From NCBI RefSeq assembly GCF_005145045.1, contig NZ_CP039692.1:1396001-1460000 (forward strand): DNA of 64,000 nt, in the 5' to 3' direction. Both the position numbers and the translations under genes were made by a program. This stretch comes from Agrobacterium larrymoorei. Lineage in GTDB: Bacteria; Pseudomonadota; Alphaproteobacteria; Rhizobiales; Rhizobiaceae. The notes under the pieces are model-generated. The model ran no database searches. It saw only the letters and a list, made by a program, of their open reading frames with translations, and was not told where the DNA came from. Of this stretch, positions 54,297 through 63,652 are shown one piece after another (positions within the stretch are counted from its first letter, which is position 1; every line of letters starts with the position of its first letter).

Positions 54297-56234
54297 TTAC
54301 GCGGCCGTCTCGATCCAGGCCGCAACCTGTTGCGGTTGCAGTTCGCTGCTGCCAAGCACCGGCTCTGCGCCTTCTGGCAGCGTCCATGCCTCGGTGCCGT
54401 AGTTGAAGGCGAAAACCATGTTGCCGCGGCGGCGGATACGGATGGTGGCGGGCAGTGGCATCGTTTTCAGCTTTGCCTTGTCTGCCGCGAGAGCCAGAAC
54501 CGAGGACAACAACGCTTCATCCGCCCAGCAGGCGAGATAGAGCATATTGTCTTTTTCAGTCAGAGCCGGATCTCCGTTGCCGAAGCGGGCAAGAACATCA
54601 GCCGAGGTCTGCACGGTTTCCCGCCAGCGAATGGCAGCGCCGGAGATTGCACCCGTAACAGTATCCGAGAGGCCCGGTCGCAGCGTAGACACCTGAATGA
54701 CGCGATTACCGGTCTTGTCCCCGAGCGGACCCGGAGGCAGGTTCTTCGGAATGACGAAGTTGCGGTCGCGTGAGCCGGTGCGGGCGCCGATGAGAATGGT
54801 GCCTTTGGCGTTGCGCAGAGCCGCTTCCGTTGAGGCGCAGACTTCCGTCATGCAGGGCACGACGACCAGCTGGTACCCATCAAGCGAAGCGCCCGGACGG
54901 ACGAAATCGACATCGAGACCAAGGCGGCGAAGACCCTCATACCAGCGGAAGCAAAGTTCCTCATAGCGGAAATCCTTGCCCTGCGGCTGGATCATCGTTG
55001 TCCAGTAGCTCTGGTAATCGAAAACCAGCGCGACATGCGCCTTGCCGCCTTCAGGCAGTGTCATTGCCATCAGTTCTTCACCAACCTGCTGCGCCTCAAG
55101 ACCGCCCGGCGAAAGCTCGTCCAGACCCGCGATGTTGAGACCGGCATGCATCTGTTCCTGTGCGAAGGAAGCCTGCCGCCAGCGGAAATAGCTGACCACT
55201 TCTGCGCCATGCGCAAGCGCTTCCCATGTCCACAGCCGCACCATGCCGGGTTTCGGCACGGGGTTCCATGGTGCCCAGTTGACGGGGCCGGGCTGCTGCT
55301 CCATCACCCAGAAACGACCGCGACCGACGCCGCGATAGAGATCGTGGTGATAGGGCGCGATATCCGGGTGAGAGGTTTCGGCCCAGCGATTGCGCTCTTC
55401 TTCCGTGAAGGGAAATTTTTCCACGAAGCCGATGGGGTAGCTGTCCCAGGATGCGAGATCGAGATTCTCCGCCACCTTGAAGTGGTCGAAATCAGAGACG
55501 AAGCCCATGAAATTATGGGTGATCCAGCGATCCGGCGAATGCAGGCGAATGGTGTCGCACTGCATCTTGTCATATGCCGCCACCTGATCGGAATGGAAGC
55601 GCCAGAAATCCAGCCGGGTGGCCGGGTTCGGTTCCGTCACCGTCAGGTTTGGAAGCGCCACCTCATCGAAGCTGTTGACCTCCATGGACCAGAACACGCT
55701 GCCCCATGCCTCGTTCAGCTGCGTTGCCGACTGGTAGCGAAGACGCAGCCAGCGCTTGAACGCTTTCAGGTCTTCCGGCCCCCAGGACAGGATCGTGTCG
55801 TGGCAGCCATATTCATTATCCGTCTGCCAGCCGACGAGACCAGGGTGCTCGCCATAGCGCTTGGCGATGATCTCTACGATGCGCGCGCTTTCGCGCCACC
55901 AGGTTTCGGACGAGAAAGTGTAATGGCGGCGTGAGCCGAAACCACGCACTTTTCCATGCTCGTCATAAGGCAGGATATCCGGGTTTTCGTCCACCAGCCA
56001 CTTCGGCGGCGTCGCCGTCGGCGTACCGAGAACGATCTTCAGACCGGCACCGGCCAGCACATCCATCGCGCGGTCCAGCCAGCCGAAATCGAACGTATCG
56101 CGGGATGGCTCGATGCGGGACCATGCGAATTCACCAATGCGAACGAATGAAATTCCAAGCTCGCGCATGCGGCGCGCATCGTCTGCCCAGCGACTTTCGT
56201 CCCAGTGTTCCGGGTAGTAACATACACCAAGCAT
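54297..56234 (-). CDS. GH42 beta-galactosidase
   Basis: A 645-residue enzyme starting [16 protein letters not shown], the standard GH42 opening. The acid/base is Glu141 in QTDNEYGCHDT and the nucleophile Glu312 in WVMEQQPGPVNW. A trimerisation domain (about 380-590) and a short beta domain follow. There is no signal peptide, so it acts in the cytoplasm on imported galactosides. Its ATG overlaps the stop of the ATPase gene (TAATG). It is the last gene of the galactoside operon. Confidence 0.93.
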   Translation of the reverse strand: MLGVCYYPEHWDESRWADDARRMRELGISFVRIGEFAWSRIEPSRDTFDFGWLDRAMDVLAGAGLKIVLGTPTATPPKWLVDENPDILPYDEHGKVRGFGSRRHYTFSSETWWRESARIVEIIAKRYGEHPGLVGWQTDNEYGCHDTILSWGPEDLKAFKRWLRLRYQSATQLNEAWGSVFWSMEVNSFDEVALPNLTVTEPNPATRLDFWRFHSDQVAAYDKMQCDTIRLHSPDRWITHNFMGFVSDFDHFKVAENLDLASWDSYPIGFVEKFPFTEEERNRWAETSHPDIAPYHHDLYRGVGRGRFWVMEQQPGPVNWAPWNPVPKPGMVRLWTWEALAHGAEVVSYFRWRQASFAQEQMHAGLNIAGLDELSPGGLEAQQVGEELMAMTLPEGGKAHVALVFDYQSYWTTMIQPQGKDFRYEELCFRWYEGLRRLGLDVDFVRPGASLDGYQLVVVPCMTEVCASTEAALRNAKGTILIGARTGSRDRNFVIPKNLPPGPLGDKTGNRVIQVSTLRPGLSDTVTGAISGAAIRWRETVQTSADVLARFGNGDPALTEKDNMLYLACWADEALLSSVLALAADKAKLKTMPLPATIRIRRRGNMVFAFNYGTEAWTLPEGAEPVLGSSELQPQQVAAWIETAA

Positions 56235-57325
56235 TATCGAGTAAGATCCCCATTGATGAGCGCAAGGCCATCGCGGTTGAACAGATGGCAGGCTTTCGTA
56301 TTGATACCGAGTTTCATCACGTCTCCGGGCTTTGCCGCAGCAAGACCATCCGCCTTCACCGAGATTTCCGAACCATCCGCAAGCGCCACGAAGAACAGCG
56401 TTTCGGAACCGAGATATTCGGCAAGGCGAACCGTACCTTCGATGACGATGTCTCCTTCACCGTTGGCATTGATATGCTCGGGACGAAGGCCAAGCGTTGC
56501 ATCGCCGGTATATGACGGTGCCCCGTGCAGCTTTAGCTGCGCACCACCCGGAAGCGTCACGGCAAGCGCGCCGTCCTCCACCTGCGTTGCGTGGACATGC
56601 AGGAAGTTCATTTTCGGAGAGCCGATAAAGCCAGCCACGAAAAGGTTGGCGGGGCGGTGGTAAAGTTCGAGTGGGGAGCCGACCTGCTCGATCTTTCCGG
56701 CAGACAGAACCACGATCTTGTCCGCCATGGTCATGGCCTCGACCTGATCGTGCGTGACGTAGATCATCGTCGCCTTCAAATCCTGATGCAGCTTGGAAAG
56801 CTCTGCACGCATCTGCACGCGAAGGGCGGCATCGAGGTTGGAAAGCGGCTCATCGAAGAGAAAGACTTCCGGGTTGCGAACGATGGCGCGACCGATGGCG
56901 ACGCGCTGGCGCTGGCCACCGGAGAGCTGGCCCGGCTTGCGCTGCAACAGCGCGTCCAGTTGCAGCATCTTGGCGGCTCTTGAGGTGCGCTCGGCAATGA
57001 CCTCCTTGGAGTGGCCGGTCATCTTCAGGCCGAAGCCGATATTGTCTTCCACCGTCATATGCGGATAGAGCGCGTAGGACTGGAAAACCATGGCCACGCC
57101 ACGGTCGGACGGGCCGATGCGGGTCATGTCCTGCCCGCCAATGGCCAGTTCGCCGGAGGTGATTTCTTCAAGCCCTGCGATCATGCGCAGAAGCGTGGAT
57201 TTTCCGCAGCCGGAAGGACCGACGAATACGCAGAACTCACCATCCTTGACGTCGAGATCGACGCCCTTGATGACGGCGAGCGCGCCGAATTCCTTCTTGA
57301 CGTTGCGCAGGCTCACGTCAGCCAT
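56234..57325 (-). CDS. ABC transporter ATP-binding protein (UgpC/MsmK type)
   Basis: A 363-residue CUT1 ATPase with Walker [10 protein letters not shown] (36-44), [27 protein letters not shown] and a TOBE domain (LGLRPEHI). It serves the two permeases encoded upstream. It overlaps the alpha-galactosidase gene by 8 bases and the beta-galactosidase gene by 1 base, so translation is coupled. Confidence 0.93.
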   Translation of the reverse strand: MADVSLRNVKKEFGALAVIKGVDLDVKDGEFCVFVGPSGCGKSTLLRMIAGLEEITSGELAIGGQDMTRIGPSDRGVAMVFQSYALYPHMTVEDNIGFGLKMTGHSKEVIAERTSRAAKMLQLDALLQRKPGQLSGGQRQRVAIGRAIVRNPEVFLFDEPLSNLDAALRVQMRAELSKLHQDLKATMIYVTHDQVEAMTMADKIVVLSAGKIEQVGSPLELYHRPANLFVAGFIGSPKMNFLHVHATQVEDGALAVTLPGGAQLKLHGAPSYTGDATLGLRPEHINANGEGDIVIEGTVRLAEYLGSETLFFVALADGSEISVKADGLAAAKPGDVMKLGINTKACHLFNRDGLALINGDLTR

Positions 57326-59423
57326 TGATAGTGCCTCCCTTGACAGGTTCCAGTTCGATGAGCAGCGCGCTTTCCGGTCTCAGCATCGGCAGCGGCAGGC
57401 CGGAAAGGCCGACGCTTGAAAGCTCGAAGCTGATATCGCCGGAAAGCAGTCTCTTCTGCCCTTCGGATATACGAATGAATTCCGGCGTGGCCGGAAGCGT
57501 GTTGGTGATTTTCCAGCGACCGCCGAGCTTGGTGATGCTTTCCGGCAGCTTCAGCGGCTCAGGCTGTTCGCCTACCATCTGCGGTCCCTGAGCAACGATC
57601 ACGACGATCTTTTCAGCACTTGCCGCACCCCAGACATAGCGGCCATCGACCGGCTCGATCTGGAAATTCGCGCCAGCCTTGTGCAGCAGCGGCCGTAGAC
57701 GCTTGTAAGTCTCGATATATGTCTTGAGTTCGTCGCGTTCGTCATCCGCCAGTTCCAGCGGATTGAGTTCGACACCGAGATGATAAGCGAGCGCCACCAA
57801 TGCGCGGAAGGCAAGCGTATGGCGTCGACCTGTCTGATGGTTGGGGGAGGCGGAGATATGGCTTCCCAGAATTTCCGGCGGAATGAAGCTGGATGCCCCA
57901 CGCTGGATTTCCAGCCGCTCCAGCGCATCGGTGCAATCCGAGGTCCAGACGCGATTGGTGCGTTTCAACGCGCCATAATCGATACGACCGCCGCCCGATG
58001 CGCAGCTTTCGATTTCCACATTCGGATGCGCGGCGCGCACGCGGTCCATCAGGGCGTAGACCGCCCGTGTCTGAGCCGAGGTCTTGGCCCGACCGTCGCG
58101 TCCACCCGCATGGGTCAGGTCGCGGTTCATGTCCCATTTGATGTAGGAAACAGCGTGGTTCGCCAGAACCGCATCGATCTTTCCGAACAGATAGTCGGAC
58201 ACTTCTTGTCGCGTCAGGTCGAGAACGAGCTGGGTGCGGGACTGAAGCAGAGCGCGGCCTTCCACCTGCAAGGCCCAGTCTGGATGCGCCTTGTAGAGCT
58301 CCGAAACCGGGTTGATCATCTCCGGCTCGAACCAGATGCCGAACTGCATGCCGAGCGAGGTGACGTGATCGACCAGAGGCTTCAGACCATAGGGATATTT
58401 GCGCACATCGATATCCCAGTCGCCAAGGCTCGTCGTGTCGTCATCGCGCTTGCCGAACCAGCCATCGTCTAGAACGAAACGCTCGATGCCAAGCTCTGCC
58501 GCTGCGGTGGCTTGAGCTTTCAGCGAATCCATCTGGTGGTCGAAGTAGTTGCCTTCCCAGGTGTTCAGCGTCACCGGGCGCGGTGTCATTTCGCCATTCG
58601 GCCAGTTCAACAACTCTTCGCGAACGAAGCTGTGGAAGGCCTGAGTATCTGCCCCGGCATAGGCCAGCGGACTTTCATAGCTTTCACCGGCGACAAGAAT
58701 GATCTCGCCCGGTTCGAACAGCTCACCTAGATGGATCAGCCGCTGGCCGTCATCCGTGCGGTCGATGACCATCTGGTGGTTGCCGCTCCAGCCGAGAGTG
58801 ACACCGAAACGCTGGCCGGACCCTTCAACGAACAATATCGGAAAACGATCATGCGAGGTGCGCCCGCGACGGCTTTCCTGAGACCAGATGCCGTTGCCGA
58901 GCATTTCCTTGCGGGTCTGGAATTCACGGCCCCACATACCGGTAAAGCTCGTCAATTCCATGTCGCCCGACGGTGCCGCGAAGCTTGCGGCCATGCAGCG
59001 GTCTAGCTGGTAATCCGTGTCGCCGCGATTGGTGAGAACGGTGCCCATGGAGATGAGGCCTGATTCATGGCCGGTAATGCGGATCACGATATCGATTTTC
59101 GCTACGAGATCGCTGGCCTTGAGAACCGTGGTCCGCTGTTCCTGCTCGACCTTCCATCCGCCGAACTGAAGCGTGAAATCGCGTCCCTGTCGGTGTCCGG
59201 TAATCGCGGGCCAGCCAAAAAAGCCCATGCCGCCTGTCGGTAGCAGGACGGATGACGGCACGGCCACATCCATGCCGTTGACGCGGCTGGAGCGTTCAAC
59301 GTCGAACAGGTCGTCCTGCTTAACCGACGCCTTACCGAAGAACAGGATTTCCGGCATGCCGAGTTCCGGCAGGCGCAGGTTGAGGGTGAAATGATCAGAG
59401 CCGATGGTGACGATGTTGCTCAT
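57318..59423 (-). CDS. GH36 alpha-galactosidase
   Basis: A 701-residue GH36 enzyme. After an N-terminal beta-supersandwich (1-290), the barrel shows [28 protein letters not shown] with nucleophile Asp431, [12 protein letters not shown] and SDCTDALER with acid/base Asp496. It removes alpha-1,6 galactose from melibiose and raffinose-family sugars. No signal peptide is present. The start at ATG 59423 overlaps the permease stop by 4 bases; the frame continues to 59546 inside that gene. Confidence 0.94.
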   Translation of the reverse strand: MSNIVTIGSDHFTLNLRLPELGMPEILFFGKASVKQDDLFDVERSSRVNGMDVAVPSSVLLPTGGMGFFGWPAITGHRQGRDFTLQFGGWKVEQEQRTTVLKASDLVAKIDIVIRITGHESGLISMGTVLTNRGDTDYQLDRCMAASFAAPSGDMELTSFTGMWGREFQTRKEMLGNGIWSQESRRGRTSHDRFPILFVEGSGQRFGVTLGWSGNHQMVIDRTDDGQRLIHLGELFEPGEIILVAGESYESPLAYAGADTQAFHSFVREELLNWPNGEMTPRPVTLNTWEGNYFDHQMDSLKAQATAAAELGIERFVLDDGWFGKRDDDTTSLGDWDIDVRKYPYGLKPLVDHVTSLGMQFGIWFEPEMINPVSELYKAHPDWALQVEGRALLQSRTQLVLDLTRQEVSDYLFGKIDAVLANHAVSYIKWDMNRDLTHAGGRDGRAKTSAQTRAVYALMDRVRAAHPNVEIESCASGGGRIDYGALKRTNRVWTSDCTDALERLEIQRGASSFIPPEILGSHISASPNHQTGRRHTLAFRALVALAYHLGVELNPLELADDERDELKTYIETYKRLRPLLHKAGANFQIEPVDGRYVWGAASAEKIVVIVAQGPQMVGEQPEPLKLPESITKLGGRWKITNTLPATPEFIRISEGQKRLLSGDISFELSSVGLSGLPLPMLRPESALLIELEPVKGGTING

Positions 59424-60271
59424 CCCTTGGTCGCTCCCAATGTTAGGCCTGCAATGAAGTGCTTCTGCATGAGGAAGAACATGGCAACCGGCGGCAGTGC
59501 GGCAACGATGGAGCCCGCCGAAACCAGATGCCAGGCGGCAACCCATTGCCCGTTCAGCGAATAAAGCCCTGCTGTAACCGGCATGGCATGCTGCCCTTGC
59601 ACGAGCACGGTTGCCCAGAAGTAATCATTCCAGACGAAGGTGAAGACCAGCACGGAAAGTGCGGCGATGGCGGGACGCATCAGTGGAAGCACGATATGGC
59701 GGAAGATGCGCCATTCCGACACGCCTTCGACGCGTGCGGATTCAATCAGCGCAAAGGGAAGACCCTTGATGAAATTGCGCATGAACAGGGTGCAGAAGCC
59801 CGTCTGGAACGCGACATGAAACAGCACGAGGCCGAGCGTCGTGTCGTAAAGACCGGCGCGCAGCGTCATATCGCGCACGGGCACCATCAGTATCTGGAAA
59901 GGAATGAAGTTGCCTGCGACGAACAGGAAGAACAGGATCAGATTGCCCTTGAACTTATAGACGGCCAGCGCAAAGCCGGTGAGGCAGGACAAGCCGACTG
60001 CACCGATAACCGTGGGGATGGTGACCTTGAACGAGTTCAGAATATAGAGCCCGATGGGCGAATCCCGGAAGACTGCCGTGTAGTTCTCGACACCGGCGAA
60101 ACCGGAAGGAATGCCGAAGTAATTGCCTGCGGCCAGATCGCCAGCAGGCCGGACCGATGTGAGCGCCACGCCGATGAGAGGCAGGAGCCAAAGGAACAGC
60201 GCGACAGGCAGCAGGGCTTTGTAGGCGGTTTGCGCAAGCGGAGAGGCTTTTTGAATAGGTGCCAGGAACAT
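59420..60271 (-). CDS. ABC transporter permease 2 (MalG-like), galactoside operon
   Basis: A 283-residue inner-membrane protein with six segments. The EAA loop is IESARVEGVSEWRIFRHIVLP near residue 190, and the C terminus [13 protein letters not shown] is the common CUT1 ending. It overlaps its neighbours on both sides by 1-4 bases. It pairs with the 60271-61179 product. Confidence 0.92.
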   Translation of the reverse strand: MFLAPIQKASPLAQTAYKALLPVALFLWLLPLIGVALTSVRPAGDLAAGNYFGIPSGFAGVENYTAVFRDSPIGLYILNSFKVTIPTVIGAVGLSCLTGFALAVYKFKGNLILFFLFVAGNFIPFQILMVPVRDMTLRAGLYDTTLGLVLFHVAFQTGFCTLFMRNFIKGLPFALIESARVEGVSEWRIFRHIVLPLMRPAIAALSVLVFTFVWNDYFWATVLVQGQHAMPVTAGLYSLNGQWVAAWHLVSAGSIVAALPPVAMFFLMQKHFIAGLTLGATKG

Positions 60272-61179
60272 CAGGCGTTCCTTTCCTGGCTCAGCATACG
60301 AACGATGAAGAGCGAGATGAAAATCATCATGATGAGGAACAGCACGACCGCAATCGATGCGCCGTAGCCCATGCGGAAGCCGTATTCGGAAAGCGCCTGC
60401 TCATACATGAAGTAGGATAGAACCTGGCTCGACCCGTAAGGGCCACCCGCCGTCATGACGGAAACGAGGTCGAAGGAGCGTAGCGAGCCGATGACGGTGA
60501 CGACCATCGCGATGAAGGTTGCGGGTGCCAGCTGCGGCAGAATGATGTTCCAGAGAAGTTTCCAGCCTCTCGCGCCATCCATGCGCGCGGCCTCCACCTG
60601 CTCCGGGTTGATGTTGTTCAGGCCCGTCAGATAGAGGATCATGCAATAGGCCGTCTGCGGCCAGAGGCCCGCAACGATAATGCCGTAGGTCACGAAGCGC
60701 TCATCCGCGAGGATCGCGATCTGCTGGCCGGTCAGCCATTCCAGCAGGCGCGAGAACAGTCCGAAATCAGGTGCATAGAACCATGTGAACATCAGGCCGA
60801 CGACAACCTGGCTCAGCACGAATGGGAAGAAGAACAGCGACTTGTAAAGCCGGATGCCTCTGACCGATTGATTGAGGAAGAGTGCTGCCGCCAGACCAGC
60901 CGGAATGGACAGCAGATAAAACACCAGCCAGATGACGTTGTTCTTCAGCGCCACGTAAAACGTGTCATCGCCCAGAAGCTCCACATAATTGCCAAGACCG
61001 ATCCAGACCTTTTCACCAAGTCCGTCCCAATCGTGGAAACTGATCCAGATCGACTCGAAGATCGGAATGAGGACATAGATGAGGAACATAAGCATGCCGG
61101 GTGCCAGGAACAGCCATGGCGCAAGCTTCTGCTGATTGCGCTTCCAGAAACCCGGCGCGGATGAAACGGTGTTGCTCAT
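60271..61179 (-). CDS. ABC transporter permease 1 (MalF-like), galactoside operon
   Basis: A 302-residue membrane protein with about six segments (first: APWLFLAPGMLMFLIYVLIPIFESIWISF). Its EAA loop is PEQVEAARMDGARGWKLLWNIILP near residue 207. It starts 86 bases after the binding-protein gene; the gap contains a hairpin. Its stop overlaps the start of permease 2. Confidence 0.92.
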   Translation of the reverse strand: MSNTVSSAPGFWKRNQQKLAPWLFLAPGMLMFLIYVLIPIFESIWISFHDWDGLGEKVWIGLGNYVELLGDDTFYVALKNNVIWLVFYLLSIPAGLAAALFLNQSVRGIRLYKSLFFFPFVLSQVVVGLMFTWFYAPDFGLFSRLLEWLTGQQIAILADERFVTYGIIVAGLWPQTAYCMILYLTGLNNINPEQVEAARMDGARGWKLLWNIILPQLAPATFIAMVVTVIGSLRSFDLVSVMTAGGPYGSSQVLSYFMYEQALSEYGFRMGYGASIAVVLFLIMMIFISLFIVRMLSQERNA

Positions 61180-61211
61180 GGCGGCACCTTTGGAACATGA
61201 AGGAAATTTCG

Positions 61212-61248
61212 GCCGGATGGCGCAAGATTGCTCTTTACGTCATCCGGC
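61212..61248 (-). promoter_or_regulatory. Intercistronic hairpin between binding-protein and permease genes
   Basis: Perfect 8-bp arms (61212-61219 and 61241-61248) flank a 21-base loop in the only sizeable gap of the galactoside operon. No T run lies downstream on the minus strand, so mRNA protection or partial attenuation favouring binding-protein synthesis is more likely than full termination. Confidence 0.5.
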
Positions 61249-61265
61249 GCTGGGAGGAACGGGTC

Positions 61266-62495
61266 CTACTTGTAGACGCGGGCGCGGATCTTTTCGAGGC
61301 GCGCGAGGATTGCGTCGATCTTGTCAGGCTTCACCATGAATTCCTGAAAGCCTTCCATGCCGGCCTTCGCCATTTCGGCATTTGCATCGCGGTCATAGAA
61401 CTGCGAGATGCCTTGGGCATTGGACAGCATCGTGAAACCGGCTTCGAGGAACGGATCCTGCGGCTTTGCAGCCTTGTTGTTGACCGGCAACTGACCGAGC
61501 GTCGCGTTCATCTTGGACTGGACGTCTGGAGATGCGACGTAAGCCAGAAACTTCTTGGCATCGTCCTTGTTCTTCGCGCCCGCGGGAATGTGGAACGTGT
61601 CCGTCGGCGCTTCTTCAGCCGAAGGCAGGTTTGGCGTGATCTGCGGGAACTGCAGGAAGCCGATCTGGTCTTCCTTGAGGCCGCCATTCTTGAAGGTCGC
61701 AACCGCGAAGTTGCCCATCAGATACATGGCAGCTTTACCCTGAACCAGCTGCGGAACGGCATCCTGCCAGTCGATTGCGGCATGGTTTTCGATGAAATAG
61801 CCCGGCTTGACCAGTTCTGCCCATTTCTCGAACACGGCCTTCACACGCGGGTCGGTGTAAGGCACCTTGCCGGAGGTCAGCTGCATGTGGAAATCGTAAC
61901 CATTGACGCGCAGGTCAAGGTAGTCGAACCAGCCAGCGGCTGGCCACTGCGCCTTAGTGCCGATTGTGAACGGCGTGATACCAGCATCCTTCAGCTTCTT
62001 CGAAGCGGCGAGAAGCTCATCCCATGTCTTTGGTGGCGTGATGTTCTGCTGCTGGAAGATATCCTTCCGGTAATAGATGCCCCACTGATAATAGGTGTAT
62101 GGCACGCCCCATTTCTTGCCGTCGATGGTCATCGAAGGTGCTGCGGATTTCAGCTGGTCATCCAGACCATTTGCCTGCCACACATCCGTCACGTCCAGAA
62201 ACAGGTTTGCCTTGACGAAGGGCTCCATGCGGTTGCCCGCATACCATGCTACGACATCCGGCGCATCGGCGGTCAGGAAGTTGCGGATCGCGGACTTGTA
62301 ACCCTCGTGGTCGAAGTTGTTCCACTTCACCTTCACGTCCGGGTTCGCCTTCTGGAAGTCGGCAATCAGCTCTTCCATAGCCTTTTTCGGCACGGGATCG
62401 GAATGATCGGAATTGATGGTGATTTCACCTGCGAATGCAGAGGTGAACATCGCTACAGACAAAGCAAGCCCGCTAAGGCTCTTCAAAAGGGTCAT
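61266..62495 (-). CDS. ABC substrate-binding protein (CUT1 type), galactoside operon
   Basis: A 409-residue extracellular solute-binding protein. The Sec signal (LLKSLSGLALSVAMFTSAFAG) is cleaved near residue 20. The mature start EITINSDHSDPVPKKAMEELIADFQKANPDVKVKWNNFDHEGYKSAIRNFL and GKAAMYLMGNFAV are typical of MalE-like proteins. GGGAGGA before ATG 62495 decides the start; the frame opens earlier at 62594. Its ligand is presumably an alpha- or beta-galactoside, from the two cytoplasmic galactosidases in the same operon. First gene of the operon. Confidence 0.92.
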   Translation of the reverse strand: MTLLKSLSGLALSVAMFTSAFAGEITINSDHSDPVPKKAMEELIADFQKANPDVKVKWNNFDHEGYKSAIRNFLTADAPDVVAWYAGNRMEPFVKANLFLDVTDVWQANGLDDQLKSAAPSMTIDGKKWGVPYTYYQWGIYYRKDIFQQQNITPPKTWDELLAASKKLKDAGITPFTIGTKAQWPAAGWFDYLDLRVNGYDFHMQLTSGKVPYTDPRVKAVFEKWAELVKPGYFIENHAAIDWQDAVPQLVQGKAAMYLMGNFAVATFKNGGLKEDQIGFLQFPQITPNLPSAEEAPTDTFHIPAGAKNKDDAKKFLAYVASPDVQSKMNATLGQLPVNNKAAKPQDPFLEAGFTMLSNAQGISQFYDRDANAEMAKAGMEGFQEFMVKPDKIDAILARLEKIRARVYK

Positions 62496-62645
62496 GTTTT
62501 CCTCCCTATGACCATCCCGTATCGCCGGTTGCGCGTGACCGTTCAACACGATCATTCGAGCAGGGCGATAGTTGGTGTTGATCATTGGCTTCAAAGCCGC
62601 AATAATCTACCGAGTTTTTGGTAATTTCTTCCAGGATCCTAAGCT

Positions 62646-63557
62646 ATGCAAAATCTCCGCCCGGTTCCGCAAGATGAATCGGTACCGGTTCATCCAGATC
62701 ACGATCCACGCCACCCGCTGGTCATTTTCGGAGATCATCGTTTTTGTGCAGGTGAAGCCTCGCTCGTTCAGCGCATGGCTGGGCCCCACATGCACAGCCA
62801 GATCGAATTGAATTTCGTTCTGGAAGGCAACATGACCTACTGGTTCGATGGCCGCGAGTTGACGCTGGACAAGGGGCGGCTTTGCCTCTTCTGGGGCATG
62901 ATACCGCATCAGGTCATCGAGCGTGCTGAAGGCACGCGTTTCGTCTGTCTCTATGTGCCGATGTCCTTCTTTCTGGGGCTCGCCAATCTCACCCGCTTCC
63001 GCGACGCAGTTTTTCGCGGTGCCATGATCGAAGCGCTCGAGTTGCGCTCCTATGATCACGAAATCTTCGAGCGCTGGCGTCAGGAACTTCTATCCGGTGA
63101 CGAAGGACTCATTGAAATCGTGCGCAACGAACTCACTGCCCGTGTGCTGCGCATAGAGCGTGACGGCTGGCGGGATTTGCGTGAGGAGGGGTCCGCAATT
63201 GCCAGCCTTGGCGTTCACGAAAGCGAACGCATCGAACATGTCGAGCGGATGTTGCGCTATATTGCGGAGCATGCCCTGGAAGATATTTCGGCAGATGATG
63301 TGGGCGCCGACGTCGGACTTCACCCGAACTATGCAATGTCCGTCTTCAAACGCGCGGTGGGATTGACGATCAACCAGGCGATCATTCGCCATCGGCTCGA
63401 TACCGCCCAATCCCTGTTGATCGCGACCGATCTCTCCATCACCGATGTCGCCTTCGAATCGGGCTTCGGCTCCGTTTCCCGCTTCTATCAGGCCTTTACC
63501 GACCGTTTCGGCCTTCAGCCGAAGAAATACCGCGTCGCTATGCGAAGCAAGGTTTAA
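62646..63557 (+). CDS. AraC-family regulator of the galactoside operon
   Basis: A 303-residue regulator with an N-terminal cupin (GPHMHSQIELNFVLEGNMTYWFDGRELTLDKGRLCLFWGMIPHQV) and a C-terminal AraC domain (ISADDVGADVGLHPNYAMSVFKRAVGLTINQAIIRHRLDTAQSLLIATDLSITDVAFESGFGSVSRFYQAFTDRFGLQPKKYR). It is transcribed away from the ABC-galactosidase operon, 150 bases apart, the usual place for a specific activator. Two GATCATT copies lie 30 bp apart in the gap. Confidence 0.9.
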   Translation: MQNLRPVPQDESVPVHPDHDPRHPLVIFGDHRFCAGEASLVQRMAGPHMHSQIELNFVLEGNMTYWFDGRELTLDKGRLCLFWGMIPHQVIERAEGTRFVCLYVPMSFFLGLANLTRFRDAVFRGAMIEALELRSYDHEIFERWRQELLSGDEGLIEIVRNELTARVLRIERDGWRDLREEGSAIASLGVHESERIEHVERMLRYIAEHALEDISADDVGADVGLHPNYAMSVFKRAVGLTINQAIIRHRLDTAQSLLIATDLSITDVAFESGFGSVSRFYQAFTDRFGLQPKKYRVAMRSKV

Positions 63558-63652
63558 GCGGGCGGGCAGAATCCCGCGCTACCCCATAGCCATTGCCTGA
63601 GATCGGATATAGCGTCGGCCACGACCACCGAGAGATTCTTCCCGAGGATATG

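Noticed and set aside
54290..54306. Hairpin GGCCGC-TTTAC-GCGGCC between the CMD and GH42 genes
   Set aside because: The stem is short, overlaps the end of the GH42 coding sequence and is not followed by a T run on either strand, so a terminator call is not supported.
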